A stretch of DNA of 64,000 bases from Penium margaritaceum (Eukaryota > Streptophyta > Zygnematophyceae > Desmidiales > Peniaceae). Location: contig SZWC01000810.1 in assembly GCA_023375785.1 (NCBI GenBank), forward strand, positions 287,052 through 351,051, given 5' to 3'. Positions 34,366 through 44,540 of the stretch are shown here, in pieces (position 1 is the stretch's first letter; each line of letters starts with the position of its first letter). Under the pieces are notes generated by a model that saw only the letters and a program-made list of their open reading frames with translations, searched no databases and was not told the origin of the DNA. A program made the translations under genes and the position numbers.

Positions 34366-34536
34366 TGTTGAAATAGTATGCACCTTGTCCAATGCCTAGC
34401 TGGCTAGCTACACATACAGACAAGGCATGCACTGCTCTATGGAGTATGTCCCCTTGGTCTGTTCTGAGATGGTCCAGGAATGCACTGCCCATAATGGGTA
34501 TGTCCCCTGTGGCTCATCATAGGAACCATACCTTTT

Positions 34537-34609
34537 TGGCTTGGTTGAATAGGCGCCGGAGTCTCAAACAAAAGGTCGCGGGTTCAAACCCCGCGACGGC
34601 CACAATTTT
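34537..34609 (+). ncRNA. tRNA-Leu-like module inside the copia A LTR
   Basis: The sequence resembles a tRNA-Leu. It has a box-A-like D arm (TGGCTTGGTTGAATAGG, 34537-34553), a segment CGCCGGAGTCTCAAAC resembling a CAA anticodon arm, a perfect box B (GGTTCAAACCC, 34581-34591) in a strong T-stem (GTCGCGGG / CCCGCGAC), and a T4 tract at 34606-34609. The acceptor stem does not pair and the anticodon stem is broken, so it is not a functional tRNA. It could still act as an internal RNA polymerase III promoter. The same module is in the right LTR at 39920-39990. Confidence 0.55.
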
Positions 34610-34619
34610 CTTTGTGGCC
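34598..34619 (+). repeat. 8 bp hairpin after the tRNA-like module
   Basis: Arms GGCCACAA and TTGTGGCC flank a 6-base loop (TTTTCT). It begins within the end of the tRNA-like module and also occurs in the right LTR. Confidence 0.75.
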
Positions 34620-34769
34620 AAAACTGGGACAGGAAGCTTCTAGGAAGCTTACTAGAGCCTGCCTTGAGGATGACACTTGGCGGTCTAAGGACGCGCCAAG
34701 TAGGACTGTAGGTTGAGGTTGGCTCCAGTGGAGCCACTACAAGCAGAAGCTTTAGCAAAGCTCTGCAAG

Positions 34770-34777
34770 TATAAAAG
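34770..34777 (+). promoter_or_regulatory. TATA box of the copia A LTR
   Basis: TATAAAAG lies 404 bp into the LTR with a GC-richer downstream region. The same box is at 40153-40160 in the right LTR. It is the likely polymerase II core promoter of the element. Confidence 0.7.
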
Positions 34778-35020
34778 CCTGTACCTTGCATGCATCCATT
34801 TACAGTTCTTGCCTTTGAGACTCCTCACAGAGTGTCCAACCAAAGGTAGACACTAAAGACCAACATGCGGACTTCGTGAGGTTGCAAACCAAACGAACCT
34901 AAAGTGTGGATCCCTCGTTCGAGGGTGATATGTTATCTTGGTTGCAATACCAAGAGCGGTTGGCGGCCTCCCATGTCGGGACCCGTTTTCTAGACCGTTG
35001 CTATCCGACGCGTTGACAAA

Positions 35021-35036
35021 GGGTTTATGGGCCCAC
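35021..35036 (+). promoter_or_regulatory. Copia A primer-binding site (anticodon arm of initiator tRNA-Met), with one extra T
   Basis: GGGTTTATGGGCCCAC lies two bases after the 5' LTR and is complementary to the anticodon stem-loop of initiator tRNA-Met, except for one inserted T. The intact version (GGGTTATGGGCCCAC) follows the right LTR at 40404-40418 and is also seen in copia D. Confidence 0.75.
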
Positions 35037-35442
35037 ACTTCTGGTTCTAAGGCACGCTTCCAAGACCGACTAGCACGTGGTCTTGTAGGCCGCACAGGTA
35101 CAACAGGGACACGAAGATCGGACGGCTCCATCTGCTCCATCGGCTCCATCGGCTTCTTTAGGTAGGGTGCGCGCACGTGGCGGACTAGGGGACGAGGAAC
35201 AGCTCTGCCCATGTTGGACAAGACACTTGAGCCCCAACGGGATTAAGCTCTACCCCTTTTTAGAAGGTGGTACGACCCCGAGTCCGTTCTCTCACGACGG
35301 CACCATCGCCTTAGGCGATCATCGATGGGAGGGGTATGCAACGGAACCAACTGCACCTTTGACAACGGTCGCAGTCAGCAGCCTCATCGGCCTCAACGAA
35401 GCAGAGTAGCAGCGAGGCAGAGAAGACGAGCAACCATAGGAA

Positions 35443-38400
35443 ATGGCGGATCTGACTCAAGCCCGCCTTGAGGCGGGTACGTCCAAATTCACGGGGACAG
35501 GGTTTCCCTTGTGGAAATGGCAGTTTGAGATTGTCATGAACGTGCGTGACTACCTCGACATCCTAAAAGGGACCAAGACAGCACCCGCCGATGCGACGGA
35601 GACGACGCATGCGGCTGACCTTGCAGCATGGACGATGAAGAACAACATGGCTCTTGCCATTCTTGTGACGTCCATCAACGAGACTCAACACTCCGACATC
35701 ACAGGATGCACGTTGGCTGCCGAGGCCTACGCAAAACTCGCACGCGTGCATCAATCGAATGCCCTAGCAAACTGACTCTTCATCTTCCAACGGTTGATGT
35801 CAATGAGGGTGAGCGAAGGAGAATCGATACCCGCATTTTTGCAGTCGTTCGACAACGTGCTGCAGGAGGTCCAGCAAATGGAATGGAATCTCGACTCCAA
35901 CATGCGTGCCATGATCCTGCAAATGGCGCTGCCGGAAAGTTGGGGGTCCTTGATCACCGTATTTTGCGGTTGGAAGGAGGCAGATCTGATGTACGAGGCT
36001 GTCGCCGAACACGTTCGCAACGAGTCCATGCGACGCAGTGGCGCTGAGGCAAACATCTCAGCCTATGCCTCTTGCTTCGGTGGACAAAGTGCAAGCTCTT
36101 GCTCCAGTCAAGGCAACAACAGAAGCGGTGGCGGTGGAGGGAAAGGCAATGGTGGCGGGAAGAGTTCCAAGAAGCCCGACAACTGTCACAACTATGGCAA
36201 GGCTGGGCACTGGGCTAGGGACTGCCGTAGTCCCAAGAAAGAAGGCGCGAACAAAGGTGGAAAGGAGAAGAAGGAGCTCACCAACATGATGGCTAGGGGG
36301 CTGCCCATGAAGGGCGCAGTGATCCTTAGGCCCGGGGCATTTGCCCTTGACTCGGGCACCAACCACCACTCATCAAGAGAGAAGGGTGGATTTGTCTCCA
36401 TGGCCGAATCTGTCATGCGCATCAAGTATGCAAACGGCGGCATCGTCCAAGCCATGGGTGAAGGGGACAAGGTGATCACGTTCAACGTGAATGGTGCGGA
36501 GAAGGCAGTCAACCTTCAAAAGGTGGTGTACATGCCCTCCTTCGCAGCCAACTTGTTGTCCGTCTCACAAATCACCGACAACAACATGACAGTGGTGTTC
36601 ACCAACAAGGAAGCGGTGGCCCTAAAAAACGAGGACATCCAGATTCTGTACACCAAAGACGATCTCATGCTTCAAGTTCCAAGAGTCGACGGCCTCTACG
36701 TGCTTCAAACCAAAGTCACCAAGGCGTCGGATGAGGGACTTGCATGTGCCACCAAGACAGTGGCACCGGAGCTAGAGGATGCACCACCGGCGACTGCTGC
36801 GGCCGCCACATCAACCAAGGACACTGACGCTGAGCTGTGGCACCGGCGATTTGGCCATGTGGCCAATAGCACGCTGCAGAAGATGCAGGAGCAAGAGGTA
36901 GTCTGCGGAATGGAAGGGTGCACCATGAAGCATGGCGGAGGGTGTGCATTGTGTGAACCATGCCTCCAAGCGAAGGCAAAGAAGAAGCCGTTTGGGAGAG
37001 GAGGTCAACGAGCAGAGCACGTCTTGGAACTGATACATAGTGACGTGTGTGGACCCTTCCGCACACCTTCTAACAGAGGAAGCAAGTACTTCCTGACCTT
37101 CATTGATTACCACAGCCGCAAGTTGTGGATCTACTTCCTCAAAACAAAGGGAGAGGTCAAGGAGAAGCTCCTCGAGTTCGTCGCCATGGTGGAGCGGCAA
37201 ACGTCCAAGAAGGTGAAGACGCTCCGAAGTGACAACGGGGGTGAGTACGAGGCATGCAAACCTTGGCTCAAGAATCATGGCATCCGCCACGAGCAAACCA
37301 CCCCTTACAACCCCCAAAGCAACGGTGTGGCCGAGAGGATGAACCAGACCCTACTCGGCATGGTGCGAAGCATGCTCTTCGACGCCAAGCTCCCACCTCG
37401 CTTTTGGGCTGAAGCAGCAACAACGGCTTGCTACCTCTTGAACCTCACACCAGCGACCGCCTTGCAAAAGCGTGGAAAGGAGTAGGACAAGCAGCTGAAG
37501 ACCCCACAAGAAGCATGGTCAGGAAAGAAACCCAACGCATCTCATCTGAAGGTGTTCGGGTCAACTGCATGGGTAAAAATCCAGACGGGAGAAGGTGGAG
37601 GCAAGCTTTACGCACGTTCTAGGAAGTGCATCATGGTTGGGTACGACACGTCACACAAAGCCTATCGGCTTTGGGACCAGGCAGTAGGCAAGCTCGTGAG
37701 GAGCTGCGATGTTGTGTTCGACGAACGCACCCTTGGAAAGGGAGAGCTGCTGGACCCGACCCTCGCTCCCAAAGCGGGAGAGTGGATAGTGTTGCTTGAG
37801 TCTGGAGACCAAGCACCTGACAACTGGCTTGCTTTGCCAACAGGTGGTGGGAATGGGAGAGTAGCTGCGGAGGATGATGCAGCATCTGACATGGACGCGG
37901 ATACCGAGGCGTCCCAGGCTTCCGAGTCTGACTTGGAGTCTGACGACTCTTCTAACGACGACAACGACGACAAACCACCACCTGTGGAAGCACCAGCACC
38001 AAAGCAAGAAGCGGCACCACTACCCCGGCGCAGTTTGCGACCAAAGAGAGCACCTTTGCGGTATGACGATGATTGGATCGGCCTTAGCTGGTCGTGCATG
38101 GCTCAGGGAGAGCCATCCACAGTGGCGGAGGCGATGAATGGCCCAGATGCGGCCAAGTGGAAGGAGGCAGTGGATAGCGAGCTCGCGTCCATTGCCGAGA
38201 ACGGCACGTTGGTGCTGGTGGATAGACCCGACAAGGCCCACGTGGTGGGATCCAAGTGGGTCCTCCGAGTGAAGAAGAAGCAAGATGGCAGCATCGACAA
38301 GTTCAAGGCAAGGGTAGTGGCTAAGGGGTTCTCTCAACGCCCGGGCTCCNAGTACGATGAGACGTTCGCGCCCGTCGTGACCTTTGCCTCCATCCGCTCT

Positions 38401-39687
38401 CTCCTTGGCATTGCAGCCGCAAAGAACTTGGAGATACACCAGATGGACGTCATGACAGCTTTCCTTTATGGGAAGCTTGACAAGGAAGTGCTGATGGAGG
38501 TGCTCGAAGGAGTCGAAGCTCCCAAGGGCAAGGTGTGCAAGTTGGTGAAAGCGCTCTACGGGCTGAAACAGGCCCCAAGGATGTGGTACAAAGAGATGGA
38601 CGGTTTCATGACCGGCGTCTCCTTCGCGCATTGCCAGAATGACCTAAGCATGTACGTGCGCAATGATGGGAGAGGGTTGATGCTGGTTGCTCTGTACGTG
38701 GATGATCTGATCATCTGCTCGTCTTCGGTCGAGCTGCTGGATGAGTTGAAGTCTGACCTCAGCAAAAGGTTCAAGATGAAGGACATGGGTCCTCTCGAGT
38801 ACTACTTCGGGATTGCCATCCATCGCAACCGAGTAGCAGGCACCATCGAGCTCAACCAAACCAAATACATTGGTGAGGTACTGAAGCGCTATCACATGGA
38901 AGACTGCAAACCTGTCAGCACCCCAATGACGACCGACACAAAGCTGAAGGCCTCCATGTCGCCAAGCAACAAATCAGAACAAAGGGAGATGCAAGACATC
39001 CCCTACCAGTCCGCCGTGGGTAGTATCATGTACGCCATGGTAGGGACTCGTCCGGACATCTGCTATGTTGTGGGACAAGTGAGCAGATTCATGGCCAACC
39101 CTGGGCCACAACATTGGCACGCAGTCAAACGCATCTTGCGCTACCTGCAGAAGACACGTCACATGGGCCTCGTCCTTGGAGGCCAAGAAGGAACAGACCC
39201 CCTTCGCCTGAAGTGCTACACCGACGCTGACTGGGGAGGAAATCTTGACGATAGGAAATCCACCTCTGGATACGTGTGCATCTTGAATGGCGCTGCCATC
39301 TCATGGGCCAGCAGGAAGCAGGATTGTGTTTCCGTATCCACCGTTGAGGCAGAGTACGTTGCTCTGTCTAAGGTGTGCAAGGAGATTCAATGGCTGCGCA
39401 GCCTGCTTCGTGAAATGACAGTGCCACAGAAGGATGCCACGGTCGTACACGTGGACAACATGAGCGCCATCTCGATGGCTGAAGACGAGATCATCTCCCG
39501 GCGAACAAAGCACATCGACATACGTTACCACTACTCATGTGACCTGGTCATGAAGAATGTGGTGGACTTGCAACACTGCGAAACAAAGAGCATGCTTGCT
39601 GACTGCATGACCAAGCCGCTGGAGAGCGACTTGCACTATGCAGACATTCGTGGATTCGGCATGAGGAGTGCGGCAGAGGAAGGGTGA
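35443..39687 (+). pseudogene. Copia A Gag-Pol polyprotein, one frame with two stops
   Basis: A single reading frame of 1415 codons from ATG 35443 to TGA 39685-39687, interrupted by TGA at codon 111 and TAG at codon 681, with an N in codon 970. Gag starts MADLTQARLEAGTSKFTG. The zinc knuckle at codon 248 is CHNYGKAGHWARDC, with Tyr for the second Cys. Protease has LDSGTNHH at about codon 302. The integrase zinc motif starts LWHRRFGHV near codon 466. The integrase core shows HSDVCGPF (Asp 534), RSDNGGEY (Asp 597) and NGVAERMN (Glu 631). RT has KARVVAKGFSQR, HQMDVMTAFLYG, YGLKQAPRMWY and YVDD at codon 1085. RNase H has YTDADWGG, VEAEYVALSK and VDNMSAISM. All catalytic residues I can check are present. 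The domain order is Ty1/copia, and the length is normal for one polyprotein. Two stops in an otherwise clean frame point to recent inactivation. Confidence 0.95.
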
Positions 39688-39736
39688 GCCCCAAGGCATT
39701 GATGGAGCCCAGTAAGTGACAGATGGACAGAGGTGC

Positions 39737-39748
39737 AAGGGAGAGATT
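39737..39748 (+). promoter_or_regulatory. Copia A polypurine tract
   Basis: AAGGGAGAGATT lies immediately before the 3' LTR and fits the plus-strand primer site. Confidence 0.75.
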
Positions 39749-40401
39749 TGTTGACATAGTATGCACCTTGTCCACTGCCTAGCTGACTAGCTACACATAC
39801 AGACAAGGCATGCACTGCTCTATGGAGTATTTCCCATTGGTCTGTTCTGAGATGGTCCAGGAATGCACTGCCCATAATGGGTATGTCCCCTGTGGCTCAT
39901 CATAGGAACCATACCTTTTTGGCTTGGTTGAATAGGCGCCAGAGTCTCAAACGAAAGGTCGCGGGTTCAAACCTCGCGACGGCCACAATTTTCTTTGTGG
40001 CCAAAACTGGGACAGGAAGCTTCTAGGAAGCTTACTAGAGCCTGCCTTGAGGATGACACTTGGCGGTCTAAGGACGCGCCAAGTAGGACTGTAGGTTGAG
40101 GTTGGCTCCAGTGGAGCCACTACAAGCAGAAGCTTTAGCAAAGCTCTGCAAGTATAAAAGCCTGTACCTTGCATGCATCCATTTACAGTTCTTGCCTTTG
40201 AGACTCCTCACAGAGTGTCCAACCAAAGGTAGACACTAAAGACCAACATGCGGACTTCGTGAGGTTGCAAACCAAACGAACCTAAAGTGTGGATCCCTCG
40301 TTCGAGGGTGATATGTTATCTTGGTTGCAATACCAAGAGCGGTTGGCGGCCTCCCATGTCGGGACCCGTTTTCTAGACCGTTGCTATCCGGCGCATTGAC
40401 A
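39749..40401 (+). repeat. Copia A 3' LTR
   Basis: A 653 bp copy of 34366-35018, starting TGTTGACATAG. It includes the same tRNA-like module (39920-39990), with one T-stem wobble, and the TATA box at 40153-40160. Unexpectedly, similarity to the 5' end of the element continues beyond the LTR to 40461. Confidence 0.93.
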
Positions 40402-40462
40402 AAGGGTTATGGGCCCACACTTCTGGTTCTAAGGCACGCTTCCAAGACCGACTAGCGCGTGN

Positions 40463-40498
<36 letters not shown>
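40402..40498 (+). other. Element A leader sequence after the 3' LTR, then an N and (AG)n
   Basis: 40402-40461 repeats the primer site and the first leader bases seen after the 5' LTR (35019-35079). It stops at an N (40462), followed by an (AG)n microsatellite (40463-40498). A normal insertion would show host DNA and a target duplication here. Either two elements share this LTR in tandem, or contigs were wrongly joined. Confidence 0.75.
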
Positions 40499-40502
<4 letters not shown>

Positions 40503-41340
40503 TTAAGTTTGGAACCGAATGCCCTTCAGTCTCACCCCAAACACTGAAAGTGCATAGACTAGTTATATGTACAAGTGCACATGTTTTTCATTGTTCATCG
40601 AGACATGTTATGCACATGTGAACAATGAACCTTCATGGAACAGGGGAGGCAAAAAATGGACTTGTGTACATTTATCTGGTACTTCCGTGCAACCTTTCAT
40701 GCACCGTGTGATACACTCCCCCCATACACTCTGGTATAGTTGGCACTGGGGGGGGAGGGGGGCATGTGGGGTGGAATTGATTGGACGAGGAAGAAAACAA
40801 AATTTTCCATAGGTCAAAAGGCTTCAACAATGCCGGGAAGCGTCACTGACTTATTCAAACCAGAATATGTTCACTCAAGAAAGCTTGCGGTGTCCAATAT
40901 GACAGGTTATAGACAAATGTAGTACTCTGTGTGTCTCCGCATATTTAGTTCATGAAACATAAGCGCAAAGTAGAAAAATCTAACAAAACTAAAGAGTTAT
41001 TCCAATTCCTCCATGTTGATCAACCTGAAAAAGGGGATTTTTATGAATTCTCGTCTTTCCTTCTTACTTTTAAGGAAACTTCATAAACCATGTGTCATTC
41101 ATGTCCTGCTCATGTAACCAGAGGAAACTTCCTCAAACCTTAGTCAAAGTAAGTAAGCCCTTTGCAAGAAGTTTGTGTAGAATTATATGAACACTCGTGT
41201 TTTGAAAGGTTCTTTGAAATTTCCAACGACCAGGTATAGCCAAAGGGAATTTTCTTTGTGGTCTCCCGTGTATGGTGAACTATTATGTGCACTGTTTGAG
41301 AAGTGTATGAATTTGGGGTGATTGGTTCTAAATGGAGCTC
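40499..41340. other. Unannotated spacer with a G-rich tract
   Basis: No coding or repeat signature except a G-rich tract at 40748-40771 (runs of 8, 6 and 4 G), which could form a quadruplex. Open frames are short and lack motifs. Confidence 0.5.
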
Positions 41341-41420
41341 AAGTCCAACAAGCCTCCAGCAGGCAACTCAGGAAACGTCCATCCTGCTAAGAACTATCCA
41401 GGTTTATGAGCTCAACACCA

Positions 41421-41556
41421 ACTCCTGTCATGTACTCAGCCCGTAGGCCCTTATGAAGCACTCCTATCCTGAACTCGACCCAAAGGCCATTAGGCAACTG
41501 CTATCCTGACCACAGTCCGCAGGCTCTTGAGCAACTCCTATCCTCCTAGCCTGGCT
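41421..41556 (-). repeat. Short tandem repeats at the 3' end of the LINE-like element
   Basis: About three and a half degenerate copies of a roughly 45 bp unit, recognisable by 'gcaactcctatcctga', lie just beyond the stop codon of the minus-strand reading frame. Short 3' tandem repeats are common in non-LTR elements. Confidence 0.6.
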
Positions 41557-41558
41557 CT

Positions 41559-44300
41559 CTACTCTCGGTCAACGTAGCCCACGTCCACCAGCTTCATGTC
41601 TTCGTCGTTATCCCAGAGGACCCTCCTGACCCGTTCGACGTCTCCTGCCAGGGCCATTTCACGTGCCCACTCTGCCCCCTGTCGGCTGATCTACTGGGCC
41701 TGGGCGCGCTGGAGCACCACTTCCAGCCGCTGGTTGTAGTGGGCCCTCATTGGCACAGCCACCCAGGGGTTTCCCCCACCTACTGCATCTGGTGTTGCGT
41801 TGCCTTTGTGCAAGCCTTGAGTAGGATGTCTAGGCTAGCAAGAATGCCCCTAGCATCTGCATCGCCAGGAAGCAGAACCCCTGCTTGTCACGCTCTCCCC
41901 TCCACCTCTCATGCTTGCGTTCCTTCACGCGGACCGCCAGCTTGGAGGCGACCCCAGCTCTCTCCTCTGACCTGTCGCCCAAACTGGGCATCTAGGGTCT
42001 ACAATCACCACATTGAGCACCCGGAGGTGTCTTGCCGCTGGGTCGAGGCACGTGATGTCGGGCCTTTCCTCCAGCAGCACCCCCTCTGGCTCCATAACCA
42101 ACCCTCCCAGACTGATCTCCCTCATCATCGCAGCCAACTCCTGCACCAGTGCATAGTGGGCTACACATGGTGTCCCTCCAAGGGTGCACTGAAGTGCATG
42201 CTAAGGCGCACATGGTATCGCCCCCCAATCCTTGCAAGAGCACCAAGGCGTGTGGTGGAGGTGCGCAATCGGGAGGCCCAACCAGAACCGACAGTCCATC
42301 CTCCATTCGGCTTTCGACATGTACAGCCTGTCGGTCACTGCACAAGGATGGGTGATGAGCCAGTCCCCACTGTGGTCTCCCTGTATTGCGGCCAGTCTCT
42401 GTAACTGTGGCCGCCCCTCCTTACCCCCAGATTCGCCGCCACTTCTTGGCGTGGATACGTCAAGAAGTGGCGGTGGATCAGCTTCTTCTAGCGGGTGTCA
42501 TAGAGGTCCGAGAACAACCTCTTAGGACTCCCACTCTTACCTTCTCCCTTACGGCTGCCGGCATCCCCCTCAGTACCCGCTCACGCAGCTATGCAAACCT
42601 CACTCCTGACCACCCTTCGCCTCTCCCTCTTCCCACTTCTCCTTCCTGCGGTCGCTCCTACTGCACCAACAGCTGTCGCACCGTCTGCTACTACTATAAC
42701 CAACTGCATAGCCAGGGGGGGGGGCAAGTCTGCTGCTGGTGTTAGTCCCAGCCCCCCCCCCCCCCCCCCCCCCCCCTTGCCTGATGGACAGCTGGGCCTG
42801 TCGCTCTGCATGTGCCACAGTCAGTACCTCTTTCTCTCCCTTCGCCTCATCCAGCCCCAAGAGTCCCTTGAGGCACTGTTTCACCTTTTTGTTGAACCAC
42901 CAGAGGCGTGCCGCCCACCACTCTAACGACGGCGAGAGACGGGTGATGTGCAGTAGTCGTTGTGTCGTGCACTCGTGCAGTATGCTGAACCCTGCCCACG
43001 CATCTAGTAGTTGCTGCAACACCCCCATTGTAGCCTCCACTGCCTACACTGCCTCATCCAACCGCCGTCAACAGGAGGACTCACGCCAAATCGGCACCCG
43101 TAGTACCATCATCCCCTCGACAATGCTTGGGATGCCTTCCAATCCCCTTGGCACCTCGCCCCCCTCATCTGGCATGTACAACTGACACTTTCGTGGCTGC
43201 ACCTCCATCTTTGTTGTCGCCAACTCCCATGTCAGGGTCTTCATTTGACCCACCGGCCCCAGCAGGTATGCATTGTCCAAGTACGCCAGCACCCTCCCCT
43301 CCCGGGCCATTGCTGCCTGAGCTGCCTACAGAGCCTTCTGCTTTGTCAAAGCCTACAAGAATGGGCTGATGGGGTCCCCCTATTGGATCCCTCGCCTGGA
43401 CTAGATGACACTTGGCTGCAACCCCTTCTGGAAGAGCAGGTCAGATGGCTCCCTGTAGAAGAGGGCCAGCCCTGGAACGAGCCTCGCAAACCCTCTGTCT
43501 GGTAGCGCCTCAAAAATTGCCGCTCACTCTACCATATTGTATGCATTCTGCACATCCAGGCTGATCAACCCCCAGTCTAGCTGGAGGTGCAACTGCTCTG
43601 AGATCGCATGGAATATCGTGTTTGATCCCACTTGTGTCCCCACTGCCTAGTGCAATGGTGCCACCGCCCTCTCCATCTCCGCTCTTTGAGAGCTTACCAT
43701 CCATTGTGAGAGGAGGCATGGGATAGCCTCCCCTATCACAATTGGCCGCACCCCCCATCGGGTTTAGCCATTACAATGAGGCGCCTAGTCGCCAGGAACC
43801 GCCAGGCTGTTGGGTGGAGACGTCCCTAGCACAAGGACGCCAATAGCTGCACTAGGAGCCGGGTGAGCCTAGAATCCCCGGCCACGACCTGTCGTAGGTG
43901 GTCCAGCATTAAGCTTGATGGCCCCTTTGCTGACCTCCTGCTGCTATCCATTAGCAACCGTCGGATGATTTCAGCGTCTAGAAAACACGCCTCACAATTC
44001 CGCACCCCCTCTCATAGCTACTCCGGCATCAAATACTCTGCTGCAGGTTACTTTCTTCGAGGGCTGCAAACACCTCTACACTCGGCAAGGCCAGGTCCGT
44101 CGCGTCCAAGGCGTTGTACGCCTTGGATGTGCTGTCCCGGTGGTAGTTTTTCAGCGTCCTCTGTAGTCTCATTTCCTGGTATCGCCCTTGGCACCTACGT
44201 GGGGGCGGGGCCTGCCCAGCCCACCTCGCTAGCTGCACTGCCTCAGCAAAGAGCGGCTCCGACCCCCCTCGCTGAAACCTGGCTACCAAGTGTCCCACCC
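41559..44300 (-). pseudogene. Non-LTR (LINE-like) retrotransposon: RT and Cys/His-endonuclease-like end, broken
   Basis: A relic read on the minus strand. The upstream part includes AYNALDATDLALPSVEVFAALEE (about 44160-44050). RT follows: ISLDVQNAYNMVE near 43560, a region with GIQ-stop-GDPISPF near 43390, and VLAYLDNAYLLGP near 43280, the expected catalytic loop with the second Asp changed to Asn. Further on come the thumb-like CTTQRLLHITRL near 42960, then PWCSCKDW, a stop, HALQCTLGG and AHYALVQELAAMM near 42250-42140, and RPDIT ... LNVVIVDPRCP near 42070-41990, ending KLVDVGYVDRE-stop at 41559. A C/H cluster followed by RPD and an Asp-containing strand is what restriction-like endonuclease LINEs (the R2/CRE/NeSL type) carry, but the subgroup is my inference. 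Many stops and frameshifts are present. Confidence 0.7.
42715..42776. repeat. G10 and C25 homopolymer runs
   Basis: Ten G at 42715-42724 are followed 27 bases later by 25 C at 42752-42776, inside the LINE relic. They could pair as a hairpin. Runs of this length are also error-prone in sequencing and assembly. Confidence 0.85.
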
Positions 44301-44540
44301 ACTCCGTGTCACTGCCGCGGTGCTGTTGGGGCCAATTGCGGAGGATAAGACTGGGCCACGCCTGGAGGAGGAGAATTCCTGCTGCATCCTAGAGATGGGT
44401 GGTGCATCAAAGCAATGGTATGGTCATGGCCGTCTGGACAGGGTCCATGGCCTTTGCCGGGATGCGCGGATATACATGTTGTGTCAAGACTTTCGCACCA
44501 AACAGGCGTCCCCAATCAACTGTCTCCGCCCACCGTGACC

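Larger units (their letters stand above)
34366..35018 (+). repeat. Copia A 5' LTR
   Basis: A 653 bp LTR starting TGTTGAAATAG and ending GCGTTGACA. I count about ten differences from the right copy (39749-40401), near 98.5% identity, which makes this the youngest complete element in the window. It contains a TATA box (TATAAAAG, 34770-34777), which probably sets the transcript start. It also holds a tRNA-like module. Confidence 0.93.

Noticed and set aside
34537-34609. Functional tRNA-Leu gene
   Set aside because: The acceptor stem does not pair and the anticodon stem is broken; only the promoter boxes and T-arm are preserved, so it is kept as a tRNA-like module.
34564-34791. 75-codon minus-strand ORF found identically at 39947-40174
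   Set aside because: Both copies lie in the two LTRs of copia A; identity reflects LTR duplication, not a conserved gene.
42600-42810. Poly-Gly / poly-Pro protein encoded around the C25 run
   Set aside because: The frames are shadows of homopolymer runs inside the LINE relic; no domain and the run itself may be unreliable.
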